Positions 1 to 8,927 are shown, numbered from the stretch's first letter. The stretch is 46,085 nt of DNA from Candidatus Centipeda massiliensis (GCF_900290285.1 NZ_LT985754.1:1-46085), one strand, 5' to 3'. The notes: generated from the sequence alone by a model not told the origin. Numbers and translations are program-made.

Positions 1-150
1 ATCACGGGCTCTAGGCTCAAAAAAGAACCGGTCTTATACCGTCTATTCAATTATAGCATACGGATTGCCGCTATGAATCTAAACTTTTCATTTATGATGG
101 TGCCCTTAGGCATGTAAGTTTGTATCATTTTCTAAATTTTTTTGCTCGAC

Positions 151-195
151 CTGTCATTTATGACAGTATCCATTTTTTTTGTATTGTGTTACAAT
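151..195 (+). promoter_or_regulatory. Operator-like inverted repeat and -10 box ahead of the SPFH gene
   Basis: CTGTCA-TTTA-TGACAG (151-166) is a perfect 6-bp inverted repeat with a 4-nt spacer. It is followed at 190-195 by TACAAT, a good -10 box. No convincing -35 box lies 17 bp upstream, so a bound regulator or an alternative sigma factor may be needed. The related B. subtilis operon is under an extracytoplasmic sigma factor (known for the family); whether that applies here is unknown. Confidence 0.4.
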
Positions 196-247
196 ATAGG
201 AGAACTTTCAGAACACTCACGTTTATTCATCCAAAGGAGGAAGAAGC

Positions 248-1675
248 ATGGGACTCATCCAAGCAGCAGTTGGCTCTGTCGGCGGCGTGCTCGCCGACCA
301 GTGGAAGGAATATTTCTACTGCGACAGCCTTGACAAGGATTCGCTCGTTGCAAAGGGGCAGAAGCGCGTCAGCGGCCGCAGCTCCAATACGAGCGCGACG
401 GACAACATCATCACGAACGGCTCCGTCATCGCGGTCAACGAGGGGCAGTGCATGATTATCGTCGAGCAGGGCAAGGTCGTCGAGATCTGCGCAGAACCCG
501 GCGCGTTCACCTACGACAGCTCGACCGAGCCGACGGTCTTCGGCGGCGACCTCGCGAACGACCTCAAATCCGTACTGAAGAACATCGGCAAGCGTTTCAC
601 ATTCGGCGGCGATGCGCCCAAGGATCAGCGCATTTACTTCTTCAACACGAAGGAGATCATGGGCAACAAGTACGGGACGGCGCAGTCGATCCAGTTCGAG
701 ACCATGATCGGCCAGTATATGCTGAACGTCAACATCCGCTGCTTCGGCGAGTACAGCTACCGCATTGTGAACCCGATCCTCTTCTATACGAATGTCTGCG
801 GCAATGTCGAGGGCGTGTACGAGCGCAGCGAGATCGACTCGCAGCTCAAGAGCGAGCTGCTCACCGCCCTGCAGCCGACGTTCGGGCGCATCGCGGCAAA
901 GGGCATCCGCTACACGCAGCTCATCAACTACACGAAGGACATCCGCAACGAGCTGTCCGCGGAGCTGTCCGACGAGTGGGGCAAGCGGCGCGGCATTGAG
1001 ATTGTCTCCTTCGGTGTGTCGAGCGTCAAGGCGGACGAAGAGGACGAGAAGCGCATCAAGGAGATCCAGGACAGCGCGATCATGAGCGATCCGAACCTGC
1101 GCGCCGGTCGTCTCGCGAGCGCGACGGCAGACGCCATGCGCACCGCCGCCGGCAACGAGGCGGGCATGGGCGGCGCGTTCGGCTTCATGGGCATGGGCAT
1201 GGCGGGCAATGCCGGCATGAGCGCGATGGGCGCGTTCGGCCCGCAGGGCGGTCCGGCACCGCAGGGCAATCCGCTCGCAGGCGGTGCAGCAGTCGGCGGC
1301 ATGGCAGCGGGCGGCGCGGCAGCAGGATGGTCATGCTCCTGCGGACAGACGGGCAATACCGGCAAATTCTGTGCGGGCTGCGGCAAGCCGAAGCCTGCTC
1401 CGGTGAATACGTGGAACTGTCCCTGCGGGCACACGGGCAACACGGGCAAATTCTGCGCCGAGTGCGGCAAGCCGCAGCCGTCTGCCGAGGGGTGGCAGTG
1501 CTCGTGCGGCACAATGAACCAGGGCAGGTTCTGCGCGAACTGCGGCAAACCAAAGCCGGCGGGCGCACCGCTCTATGCGTGCGACAAGTGCGGCTGGAAG
1601 CCCGACGATCCCACCCACCCGCCGAAGTTCTGTCCGCAGTGCGGCGACGTGTTTGACGAGAACGACAAGCAGTAA
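248..1675 (+). CDS. SPFH-domain protein with C-terminal zinc ribbons (YdjI-like)
   Basis: This 475-residue protein belongs to the family annotated as virion core protein or YdjI, an SPFH (stomatin/prohibitin-like) scaffold linked to membrane stress. The SPFH part covers about residues 50-280. A Gly/Ala/Met-rich linker (about 300-358) follows. Four CxCG...CxxCG zinc ribbons then run from about 360 to the end, three of them near-copies with a GKFCAGCGKPKP-type motif. The start has a strong AAAGGAGG 8 bp upstream. It is the first gene of a plus-strand cluster with YdjG- and YdjH-like genes, the same partners as in B. subtilis. I infer a cytoplasmic-face membrane scaffold in envelope stress; the exact role is not shown by sequence. 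Confidence 0.85.
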   Translation: MGLIQAAVGSVGGVLADQWKEYFYCDSLDKDSLVAKGQKRVSGRSSNTSATDNIITNGSVIAVNEGQCMIIVEQGKVVEICAEPGAFTYDSSTEPTVFGGDLANDLKSVLKNIGKRFTFGGDAPKDQRIYFFNTKEIMGNKYGTAQSIQFETMIGQYMLNVNIRCFGEYSYRIVNPILFYTNVCGNVEGVYERSEIDSQLKSELLTALQPTFGRIAAKGIRYTQLINYTKDIRNELSAELSDEWGKRRGIEIVSFGVSSVKADEEDEKRIKEIQDSAIMSDPNLRAGRLASATADAMRTAAGNEAGMGGAFGFMGMGMAGNAGMSAMGAFGPQGGPAPQGNPLAGGAAVGGMAAGGAAAGWSCSCGQTGNTGKFCAGCGKPKPAPVNTWNCPCGHTGNTGKFCAECGKPQPSAEGWQCSCGTMNQGRFCANCGKPKPAGAPLYACDKCGWKPDDPTHPPKFCPQCGDVFDENDKQ

Positions 1676-1704
1676 ATTTTTCTTTTAAAAGAGAGGTGAT
1701 TGAT

Positions 1705-2823
1705 ATGGCAGATACAAGCGTCAGCTACAAATGCCCCAACTGCGGCGCGCCCCTCTCCTTTTTGCCCGGGCACGACCACGTAACCTGCGAGTACTGCAAC
1801 ACCGAGCTTGACGTTGCAACCGTTGAGTCGCTCTTCCAGAAAGCACAGGAAAAGGCAGCCCTCGCCGCTGAGGCAAAGGAATCGAAGTGGAAGACCGAGG
1901 GTGCGGGCAGCGAATGGGATACCGGCGAAGCAGATGCCATGAAGATCCAGACCTGCTCCTCCTGCGGCGCAGAACTCGTCTCCGACGGCAACACCATGGC
2001 GACCGAGTGTGCCTACTGCGGCAGCCCGAACATGATCCCAAGCAAGTTTGACGGCATGCTCCGCCCCGACTTCGTCATCCCCTTCCAAAAGACGAAGGAG
2101 GACGCCATTGCCGCACTCAAGGAGTTCTACAGCGAGGGTCTCAGGAAATACATCCTCCCGAGCGCATTTACCTCCGAGAACCGCATCAAGGAAATCCAGT
2201 CCATGTATGTCCCGTTCTGGCTGTTCGACTCGAAGGTGCGCGCGAGCGCGACCTTCCGCGCCGAGAACGACAGCGTGCGCGAGACCTCGGACGAGATCAT
2301 CACCGAGACCAGTCACTACAGCTGCGAGCGCAGCGGCTCCATGGCGTTTGAGCGCATCCCCGTCGACGGCAGCGAGCGCATGGACGACAAATACATGGAA
2401 AGCATCGAGCCGTTCGACTACAGCGAACTCGTCCCCTTCTCCGCCGCCTACTTCACGGGACACATCGCGGACAAATACGACGTGGACGCAGAGGCGAGCG
2501 TCCCGCGTGCCGACAAACGCGTCAACAGAAGCGCTGTCGGGGTTCTCGAGAGCACCGTCAAGGGCTACGACCGCTGCTCTCTCGACGGCGAGGCAAGCGT
2601 CATCAAGGAGGACGGCACCGTCAGCTACGCGATGGCACCCGTCTGGATCCTCACGACGAAATATCACGAGAAACCCTACACCTTTATGATGAACGGACAG
2701 ACCGGCAAGGTCGTCGGCTCCGTCCCCATCGACCGGGCGAAGGTGCTGCTCTACTCCATCATCCCCGCGATCGTGAGCATCCCCATCTTCTACTTCCTCG
2801 CGAAGTTCGTTCTGTCGGATTAA
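1705..2823 (+). CDS. Double zinc-ribbon membrane protein, copy 1 (YdjG-like)
   Basis: A 372-residue protein with two N-terminal TFIIB-type zinc ribbons: CPNCG...CEYC near residues 10-32 and CSSCG...CAYCG near 78-105. A conserved middle region contains the segment IKEIQSMYVPFWLFD, and there is one hydrophobic helix at the C-terminus (about 348-368). GAGAGGTGA sits 5 bp before ATG 1705; an in-frame GTG at 1696 overlaps that ribosome binding site, so I chose 1705. The 12-bp gap to the next gene shows cotranscription. In B. subtilis YdjG works with YdjH and YdjI in the PspA/Lia-linked stress response (known); the same partnership is inferred here. Confidence 0.85.
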   Translation: MADTSVSYKCPNCGAPLSFLPGHDHVTCEYCNTELDVATVESLFQKAQEKAALAAEAKESKWKTEGAGSEWDTGEADAMKIQTCSSCGAELVSDGNTMATECAYCGSPNMIPSKFDGMLRPDFVIPFQKTKEDAIAALKEFYSEGLRKYILPSAFTSENRIKEIQSMYVPFWLFDSKVRASATFRAENDSVRETSDEIITETSHYSCERSGSMAFERIPVDGSERMDDKYMESIEPFDYSELVPFSAAYFTGHIADKYDVDAEASVPRADKRVNRSAVGVLESTVKGYDRCSLDGEASVIKEDGTVSYAMAPVWILTTKYHEKPYTFMMNGQTGKVVGSVPIDRAKVLLYSIIPAIVSIPIFYFLAKFVLSD

Positions 2824-2835
2824 GGAGGCGCAGCA

Positions 2836-3666
2836 ATGTTTACGAAAAATAAAAAGAGCCTCAGCGCACTCCTCGCCCTCCTCCTGCTCCTCTGCCTGAC
2901 CTCCATCGCCCTCGCCGTGCCGAAGCAGGCACCTCCGCCTAAGGCACAACAGGAACAGGGCCTCGAAGCAGCACGCGTCGTCGACGAGGCGGATATCCTC
3001 ACGGCGGATGAGGAAAAAGCGCTTGACGCAAAACTTGCCGCCGTCGAACAGTCGCATAAGGTACGCATCCTCGTCGGCACGATGAAAGATACGGGCGGCG
3101 CAGCACTGGGGAAGGTCGCAAACAATGTCGTCGACCAGATCCCCGGTGAGAACGGCACCATCGTCCTCCTCCTCTCGATGAAGGAGCGCGACTGGTATAT
3201 CTCCACCGACAACAAGATGCGCACGCGCATCACCGACGGCAAGGGCGTGGACTACCTGGCAGGTGAATTTCTTCCCGATCTGAAGGAGGGCAAGTACGCC
3301 GCCGCATTCACCGCATTTGCGGCAACCACGGACGAGATGCTGACCTACTACGAGAAGGAAGGCGAGCCGTACGATCCCGCCAATGCCTTTAACCTCATGG
3401 CACTCGGCATCGCTCTCGCGTGTTCGCTCATCCTCGGCGGCACCATCTACTACATGCTGTACGAGTATGAGAGCAACGTCAGGTCCGCCGCCGAGGCGGA
3501 TGCCTACCTCAATCAGGACAGCTTCCAGCTCACGCGCAGCGAGGATGACTTCCTCTACACCACCGTCACACGTCGGACCAAGGAAAAGAAGGAATCCTCC
3601 TCCGGCTCCAATGTCAGCACCTCCAGCAGCGACAGCAGCCACGGCGGCGGCGGCGGGAAGTTTTAG
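2836..3666 (+). CDS. TPM-domain membrane protein, copy 1 (YdjH-like)
   Basis: A 276-residue protein with a signal peptide (hydrophobic Leu run, ending near ALA-VPK at about 28), a TPM/YgcG-type domain (about 48-180), a single transmembrane helix (about 188-210) and a Ser-rich tail ending in HGGGGGKF. TPM domains are extracytoplasmic and often paired with zinc-ribbon proteins. The ribosome binding site AAGGAGG precedes ATG 2836 by 8 bp. The tail SSxGSxxSTSS...HGGGGGK(F/Y) is nearly the same in all three paralogues of this window, which suggests it is functional. Confidence 0.85.
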   Translation: MFTKNKKSLSALLALLLLLCLTSIALAVPKQAPPPKAQQEQGLEAARVVDEADILTADEEKALDAKLAAVEQSHKVRILVGTMKDTGGAALGKVANNVVDQIPGENGTIVLLLSMKERDWYISTDNKMRTRITDGKGVDYLAGEFLPDLKEGKYAAAFTAFAATTDEMLTYYEKEGEPYDPANAFNLMALGIALACSLILGGTIYYMLYEYESNVRSAAEADAYLNQDSFQLTRSEDDFLYTTVTRRTKEKKESSSGSNVSTSSSDSSHGGGGGKF

Positions 3667-3677
3667 GAGGCAACCCT

Positions 3678-4799
3678 ATAGCAGATACAAGCGTCAGCTA
3701 CAAATGTCCCAAATGCGGTGCACCGCTCACCTTCCTCCCGGGACACAACAACGTCACCTGTGAGTTCTGCAATACGAACATCAGCATCGCCGAGATGGAT
3801 GCCCTCTTCGAAAAGAAGCAGGAACAGGCAGCGCAAGCAGCAAAGAAGGCGGAGGAAAAAGAAGCGCAGTGGAACACCGAGAATGCAGGCAGCGCATGGG
3901 ACGGCGCCGAAACGGCGCACATGATGATCCAGACCTGCTCCTCCTGCGGTGCAGAGCTCGTCTCCGACGGCAACACCATGGCGACCGAGTGCGCCTACTG
4001 CGGCGGCCCGGACATGATCCCGCGCCGCTTCGACGGCATGCTGCGCCCCGACTTCATTATCCCGTTCAAGAAGACGAAGGAGGAGGCAGTCGCCGCACTC
4101 ACGGAGTTCTACAAGGGGAAACGCCTGCTCCCGAAGGAGTTCACCTCCGAGAACCGCATCAAAGAGATCCAGTCCATGTACGTCCCCTTCTGGCTGTTCG
4201 ACGCGCAGGTAAGCGCCAGCATGGACTTCAGCGCGGAAACGAGGAGTCGGCGTGAGACGGCGGACGAGATCATCATCGAGACCAGCCACTATCGCTGCGA
4301 GCGCAGCGGCGAGATGACGTTCCGCGGCATCCCCGTCGACGCGAGCAAACGCATGGACGACAAGTACATGGACAGCATCGAGCCGTTCGACTACAGCGAG
4401 CTCCGCCCCTTCTCCGCTGCGTATTTCACGGGACACCTCGCCGACAAATTCGATGTCGATGTCAAGGAATCCCTGCCGCGCGCCGATACGCGCCTCACGG
4501 CGAGCGTCATCCACGCGCTGAGCAAAACCGTCAGCGGCTACGACTGAACCGCCCCGAGCGGCAGCTCGAAGATCTGAAAGCAGTCGGGCGATGTCTGCTA
4601 CGCCATGATGCCCGTCTGGATCCTCACCACGAACTATCAGGGCAAGCCCTACACCTTCATGATGAACGGACAGACCGGCAAATTCGTCGGTGCAGATCTG
4701 CCCAAGGATACATTCAAGGAGTATGTCTACCCGCTCATCCCGTCCGCCCTCGTCTTCGCCGTCCTCTTCTGGATCGGCTGCCTCATGTTTGATCTGTAG
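3678..4799 (+). pseudogene. Double zinc-ribbon membrane protein, copy 2, broken (YdjG-like)
   Basis: One unbroken reading register of 374 codons matches copies 1 and 3 end to end without any indel. However, the start codon is ATA (3678-3680) where copy 1 has ATG, and two TGA codons (4545-4547 and 4575-4577) interrupt the frame before the C-terminal helix. AGGAGG at 3665-3670 is retained. Both zinc ribbons and the PFWLFD segment are intact. Translation from an internal ATG (3795) to the first TGA would give a 250-residue protein without the first ribbon or the membrane helix. Most likely a recent pseudogene; a sequencing error would need three separate mistakes. Confidence 0.8.
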
Positions 4800-4810
4800 A
4801 GGTGCGGCAC

Positions 4811-6124
4811 ATGATGAACAAAACAACCAACGGACGCAGTGCGCTCCTCGCCCTGCTCCTCCTCTGCCTCAGCATTCTCCTCGCCGTCCCCAAGGCGGCG
4901 GATGCCTCAGGCACCGGAAACGCACGCGTCATCGACGAGATGAACCTCCTCTCCGATGCCGAGGTGCAAAAACTCGATGCGCAGCTCGCGGCAGTGGAAC
5001 GGACACACCGCATCCGCATCCTCGCGGCAATCGTCGGTGATTGGAAAGACAAGCCGCTGAAGCCGCTCGCGGAGAACATCATCAAGACCATCGCTCCCGG
5101 CGGTGAACATGGCGCAGTCCTGCTCCTCCTCTCGCCCGAAAACAACACCTACTACGTCGCCACCGATGCAAAGCTCAGGACACGCATTACCGACGAGGGC
5201 ATTGAGCACCTCACGGAGAAATTCCTGCCCGCCTTCGAGAGCAAGAAATACGCCGATATGTTCACGGCATTTGGTCAAGTCGCGGGCGAAATGCTCACCT
5301 ACTACGAGAAGGAAGGCAAGCCCTTCACCACGGGCGGCGCGCTCAGTGCCGTTGCACGTGCAGTCGCAGCTGGGGGGACACAGACAGGGGATGCGGGACT
5401 AGGTGCTTTGCGCGTGATCGACGAGTCCGACCTCATCACCGATGCCGAGGAGCAGGCACTCGACGCGAAGCTCGCCGCCTATGAAGCGGCGCACGGCATC
5501 CGCATCCTCATCGGTACGGTCAAGAACACGCACAAACAAGTGCTCGGCAAGGTTGCCAACGGCGTTGTTGACCGCATCGCGGACGGCGGTGCAAACGGCA
5601 CCATCGTCCTCCTCCTCGCGCCGAAGGACCGCGACTTCTACATCTCCACCGACAACAAGATGCGCACGCGCATCACCGACGACGACGGCATCGAACACCT
5701 CGCCGGGCAGTTCGTCCCCTCCCTGAAGGAGAACAAATACGCCGAGGGATTCACCGCATTTGCTGCCACTGTGGACGAGATGGTGACCTACTACGAAAAG
5801 GAAGGAAAGCCCTTCAACCCGGATGCCTTCCTGCTCACCATCGTCACCCTCGTCGGCGCGCTGATCCCTGCTGCCATCGTTTACTGGTTCGTCTTTGCCA
5901 ATCTCTCGGACAGCATGCTCAGTGTGAGGGGCGCCCACGAGGCGGACGACTACGTCGAGCGGGGCAGCTTCCGCCTCACGCACAAAGAGGACGTCTTCCT
6001 CCGCACCACAGAGGCCCGTCGGACGAAGTACAAGGAGACCTCCTCCTCCTCGTCCTCCTCGGGTTCCTACATCTCCACCTCCAGCCGCGACGAAAGCCAC
6101 GGCGGCGGCGGCGGGAAATATTAG
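4811..6124 (+). CDS. Fused two-TPM-domain membrane protein (YdjH-like)
   Basis: This 437-residue protein has a signal peptide, then a first TPM domain (about 35-165). A short Gly/Ala linker (about 175-200) leads to a complete second TPM domain (about 200-330), a transmembrane helix (about 338-362) and the family's Ser-rich HGGGGGKY tail. Both domains begin with the R-V-I-D-E signature. The first domain has lost its own helix and tail, as expected if two neighbouring TPM genes fused by deletion of the DNA between them. GAGGTG lies 7 bp before ATG 4811, matching the start of copy 3; ATG 4814 is an alternative. Confidence 0.8.
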   Translation: MMNKTTNGRSALLALLLLCLSILLAVPKAADASGTGNARVIDEMNLLSDAEVQKLDAQLAAVERTHRIRILAAIVGDWKDKPLKPLAENIIKTIAPGGEHGAVLLLLSPENNTYYVATDAKLRTRITDEGIEHLTEKFLPAFESKKYADMFTAFGQVAGEMLTYYEKEGKPFTTGGALSAVARAVAAGGTQTGDAGLGALRVIDESDLITDAEEQALDAKLAAYEAAHGIRILIGTVKNTHKQVLGKVANGVVDRIADGGANGTIVLLLAPKDRDFYISTDNKMRTRITDDDGIEHLAGQFVPSLKENKYAEGFTAFAATVDEMVTYYEKEGKPFNPDAFLLTIVTLVGALIPAAIVYWFVFANLSDSMLSVRGAHEADDYVERGSFRLTHKEDVFLRTTEARRTKYKETSSSSSSSGSYISTSSRDESHGGGGGKY

Positions 6125-6293
6125 GGAAGCGCCGATAAATTCAGCCGCGCCATCTTAGTGCATCTTTTTTGCCCGAACAATGCCTGCAAATCCTCCACAT
6201 AGCTTTTGCTATGCGTCCGGTCTGCCTCCTTGTTCGGACGAAAAAATCTATGCCAATCTGACGGACTTCATTATTATCAGCGATTCCCTGGAG
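6122..6293 (+). mobile_element. MITE-like repeat, full-length copy 1
   Basis: About 170 bp with imperfect terminal inverted repeats: GGAAGCGCCGATAAA at the left, and TTATCAGCGATTCC at the right. It closely matches the copies at 30019-30187 (opposite strand) and 45387-45556, sharing the internal segment with TCCTCCACATAGC and GGACGAAAAAATCT. It has no coding capacity. It sits between the fused TPM gene and the third zinc-ribbon gene, and its right end abuts that gene's ribosome binding site. Confidence 0.8.
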
Positions 6294-6299
6294 GTGCCC

Positions 6300-7412
6300 A
6301 TGCCCGATACAAGTGTCAGCTACAAATGCCCCAAATGCGGTGCGCCGCTCACCTTCCTCCCCGGACATAGCCACGTCACCTGTGAGTTCTGCGATGCCAA
6401 GATCAGCATCGCAGAGATGGATGCCCTCTTCGAAAAGAAGCAGGAAAAGGCAGTGGATGCGGCGGAGAAAAAAGAGGCGCAGTGGAACATCGAGAACGTC
6501 TCCGGCACATGGGATGATGCCGAAACGGTGCACATGATGATCCAGACGTGCTCATCCTGCGGTGCAGAGCTCGTCTCCGACGGCAACACCATGGCGACCG
6601 AGTGCGCCTACTGCGGCAGCCCGAACATGATCCCGCGCCGCTTCGACGGCATGCTGCGCCCCGATGTCATCATCCCGTTCAAGAAGACGAAGGAGGAGGC
6701 AATCGCCGCACTCACCGAGTTCTACAAGGGAAAACGCCTGCTCCCTAAGGAGTTCACCTCCGAGAACCGCATCAAAGAGATCCAGTCCATGTACGTCCCC
6801 TTCTGGCTGTTCGACGCACATGTGAACGTCGATGCAAATTTCAATGCGGAGCGCAGGAACACCCGCGAAACAACGAATGAGACCGTCACCGAAACATCCC
6901 ACTACCGCTGCGAGCGCAGCGGCGAGATGACCTTCCACGGCATCCCCGTCGACGCGAGTGTGCGCATGGACGACTCCTTCATGGACAGCATCGAGCCGTT
7001 CGACTACAAGGAGCTCGTTCCCTTCTCCGCCGCATATTTCACAGGGCATCTCGCGGACAAGTACGATGTCGACGTGAAGGAATCCCTGCCGCGTGCCGAC
7101 AGCCGTCTCGCAGAGAGCGCCTCCTGGGTTCTCGCCACCACGGTCAAGAACTACAGCAACATCACCCCCGAGGGCGCGCCGCTGATCCATAAGGAAGAGG
7201 GGAATGTCTGCTATGCGATGCTGCCCGTCTGGATCCTTACCACGAATTACAAGGGAAAGCCGTACACCTTCATGATGAACGGACAGACCGGCAAAGTCGT
7301 CAGCTCCTCGCTGCCGCGGGACAAGTTCAAGGAACGCTATTACCCCCTCGTGCCCGCCGTCCTCGTCTTTCTCATCACCTGCTACATCGGCTGGCTGATC
7401 TTGGACTGGTAG
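6300..7412 (+). CDS. Double zinc-ribbon membrane protein, copy 3 (YdjG-like)
   Basis: A 370-residue intact paralogue of the genes at 1705 and 3678, closest to the broken middle copy. Two zinc ribbons (CPKCG...CEFC and CSSCG...CAYCG) lie in the first 105 residues and one membrane helix at about 345-367. Start ATG 6300 is set by homology and by GGAGGT at 6290-6295. A longer in-frame start at 6180 lies inside the MITE copy and is rejected. It pairs with the TPM gene 12 bp downstream. Because a MITE separates it from the upstream genes, this pair may be expressed differently from pairs 1 and 2. Confidence 0.85.
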   Translation: MPDTSVSYKCPKCGAPLTFLPGHSHVTCEFCDAKISIAEMDALFEKKQEKAVDAAEKKEAQWNIENVSGTWDDAETVHMMIQTCSSCGAELVSDGNTMATECAYCGSPNMIPRRFDGMLRPDVIIPFKKTKEEAIAALTEFYKGKRLLPKEFTSENRIKEIQSMYVPFWLFDAHVNVDANFNAERRNTRETTNETVTETSHYRCERSGEMTFHGIPVDASVRMDDSFMDSIEPFDYKELVPFSAAYFTGHLADKYDVDVKESLPRADSRLAESASWVLATTVKNYSNITPEGAPLIHKEEGNVCYAMLPVWILTTNYKGKPYTFMMNGQTGKVVSSSLPRDKFKERYYPLVPAVLVFLITCYIGWLILDW

Positions 7413-7424
7413 GAGGTACGGCAC

Positions 7425-8246
7425 ATGACAATCGAAAAAAAATCACGATACAGCCCCATTCTCGCCCTGCTCCTCCTCTGTCTCAGCCTTTTCAGCCTCA
7501 CCGTACCAAGGGCGGCGGATGCCTCTGACATCGGAAACGCACGCGTGATCGACGAGGCGGATCTCCTCACCGATGCCGAGGAGCAGGAACTCGATGCCAG
7601 CATCGCCGCCTTTGAAAAAGCGCACGGCGTGCGCATCCTCGTCGGCAACATCAAGGACACGCACGGACAGGTGCTCGGCAAGCTTGCAAATGCGGTCGTC
7701 GATCGGATCATGGATGGCGGCGCAAACGGCACGATCGTCTTCCTCGTCGCGCCGAAAGACCGTGATTTCTACGTCTCCACCGACAACAAGATGCGCAAGC
7801 GCATCACCGATGAGTACGGCATCGAGTACCTCGCAGACAGCTTCGTCCCCGATCTCAAGGACAACGAATACGGCAAGGCATACACCGCATTTGCCGCCAC
7901 CGTGGACGAGATGCTGACCTACTACGAGAAGGAGGGCAAACCGTACATCCCCCTCGATCCGTGGGCGATCGTCGGGATTCTCGGCACGGCTCTTCTCCTC
8001 GCAGCGATCGTCTATGGTTCAATTTCCTCCTACCTTGAGGAGGGGATGGATACCACCGAGCACGCCTCCGAGGCAGATGACTACCTCTCATACAGCAGTG
8101 TCCGCATCACACACAGCAAAGACATCTACATCCGCACCTCAGAATCCCGGCGGGCGAAATACGAGCCAAAAACCTCGTCCTCCGGTTCCCACATCACCAC
8201 CTCCAGCAGTGACAGCGATCACGGCGGCGGCGGTGGAAAATACTAA
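7425..8246 (+). CDS. TPM-domain membrane protein, copy 3 (YdjH-like)
   Basis: A 273-residue protein with a signal peptide (about 1-28), TPM domain (about 35-165), transmembrane helix (about 178-200) and the conserved Ser-rich tail ending HGGGGGKY. It is very similar to the second half of the fused protein at 4811. GGAGGT precedes ATG 7425. It is separated by 13 bp from the next gene, so that small secreted protein probably shares its transcript. Confidence 0.85.
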   Translation: MTIEKKSRYSPILALLLLCLSLFSLTVPRAADASDIGNARVIDEADLLTDAEEQELDASIAAFEKAHGVRILVGNIKDTHGQVLGKLANAVVDRIMDGGANGTIVFLVAPKDRDFYVSTDNKMRKRITDEYGIEYLADSFVPDLKDNEYGKAYTAFAATVDEMLTYYEKEGKPYIPLDPWAIVGILGTALLLAAIVYGSISSYLEEGMDTTEHASEADDYLSYSSVRITHSKDIYIRTSESRRAKYEPKTSSSGSHITTSSSDSDHGGGGGKY

Positions 8247-8259
8247 AGGAGTGATTATC

Positions 8260-8832
8260 ATGAAAACACGATTCCTCAGCCTTCTCTGCACCGCCCTGTT
8301 TGCCGCAGGCATCCTCCTCGGTGCAGCGACAGCATCGGCCCACGGCATGACCTATTGGGAAGCGACACTTGTCCTGGATGATACGGCTACGGGCGAGCAG
8401 AATCGACTGGAACCACGCAAAGCCACACTCGCTGATGCCCGCAGGGCTATCGTCCGCGCAGGGCTTGCGGACGACTACCAGGGCAAGGACTTCACGGGCG
8501 ACGGCATGCGCTTCATCACCTTTACCTTCAACGGTGCCGAGCCCTTCGTCTTCCGCGCCGTCACAGGCGCGAAGGATACGCGCGACGCCGGTGCGCTGAC
8601 CGTGACGAGCTACGATATCATGGGCAAGAGCGTCCGCACCCTCAGCGGACTCTGTGTCGGAAAGAGCTACGAGGACATCGAGGAGATGTACGGCGAACCC
8701 TCCTTCTCCGAGACAAACGAGGATGGGCTCACCGCCTGCACATACGCATTTGATGACAAAGCCGCTACGCTCACCTTCGATATCGACGATGCGGGCATCA
8801 TTCAGGCAATTCACTTCCGCACCGAGATCTGA
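8260..8832 (+). CDS. Small secreted protein of unknown function
   Basis: A 190-residue protein with a clear signal peptide (hydrophobic 8-26, cleavage likely after ATASA). The mature part holds the segment LCVGKSYEDIEEMYGEPS, which resembles the repeat seen in BamE/SmpA-like folds, where a Gly-x-Ser-x-x-Glu-Val/Ile turn precedes a Tyr-Gly-x-Pro; this is only a resemblance. AAAGGAG lies 9 bp before ATG 8260. It is the last gene of the stress cluster and is followed by a terminator. It is probably periplasmic. I do not recognise a specific function. Confidence 0.7.
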   Translation: MKTRFLSLLCTALFAAGILLGAATASAHGMTYWEATLVLDDTATGEQNRLEPRKATLADARRAIVRAGLADDYQGKDFTGDGMRFITFTFNGAEPFVFRAVTGAKDTRDAGALTVTSYDIMGKSVRTLSGLCVGKSYEDIEEMYGEPSFSETNEDGLTACTYAFDDKAATLTFDIDDAGIIQAIHFRTEI

Positions 8833-8846
8833 GTATTTCTGCACAC

Positions 8847-8875
8847 AAAAAACCACCCGCATTTGAGTGGTTTTT
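8847..8875 (+). terminator. Rho-independent terminator of the YdjGHI-like cluster
   Basis: AAAAACCAC (8848-8856) pairs with GTGGTTTTT (8867-8875) around a 10-nt loop and ends in a T run, 15 bp after the last stop codon of the plus-strand cluster. Confidence 0.8.
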
Positions 8876-8885
8876 CGTGCTTATG

Positions 8886-8916
8886 GGAAGCACTGATAAA
8901 TTCAGCGATTCCTTAA
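8886..8916. repeat. 31-bp deletion form of the MITE-like repeat
   Basis: The left end (GGAAGCACTGATAAATTCAG) is joined directly to the right end (CGATTCCTTAA). An identical 31-bp form occurs at 38894-38924. The junction lies at the TCAG shared by both element ends, which fits an internal deletion between short homologies. Confidence 0.75.
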
Positions 8917-8927
8917 TAATTTTCGTC

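Noticed and set aside
1573-3642. A 689-codon minus-strand frame
   Set aside because: It is the mirror of three well-supported plus-strand genes and arises from their high-G+C third codon positions.
4545-4577. Selenocysteine or reassigned TGA in the middle zinc-ribbon gene
   Set aside because: The positions are not Cys in the paralogues, no selenocysteine insertion hairpin is evident after them, and the start codon is lost as well.
6180-6299. N-terminal extension of the third zinc-ribbon protein
   Set aside because: These codons lie in the MITE copy, and the paralogues start at the equivalent of 6300.
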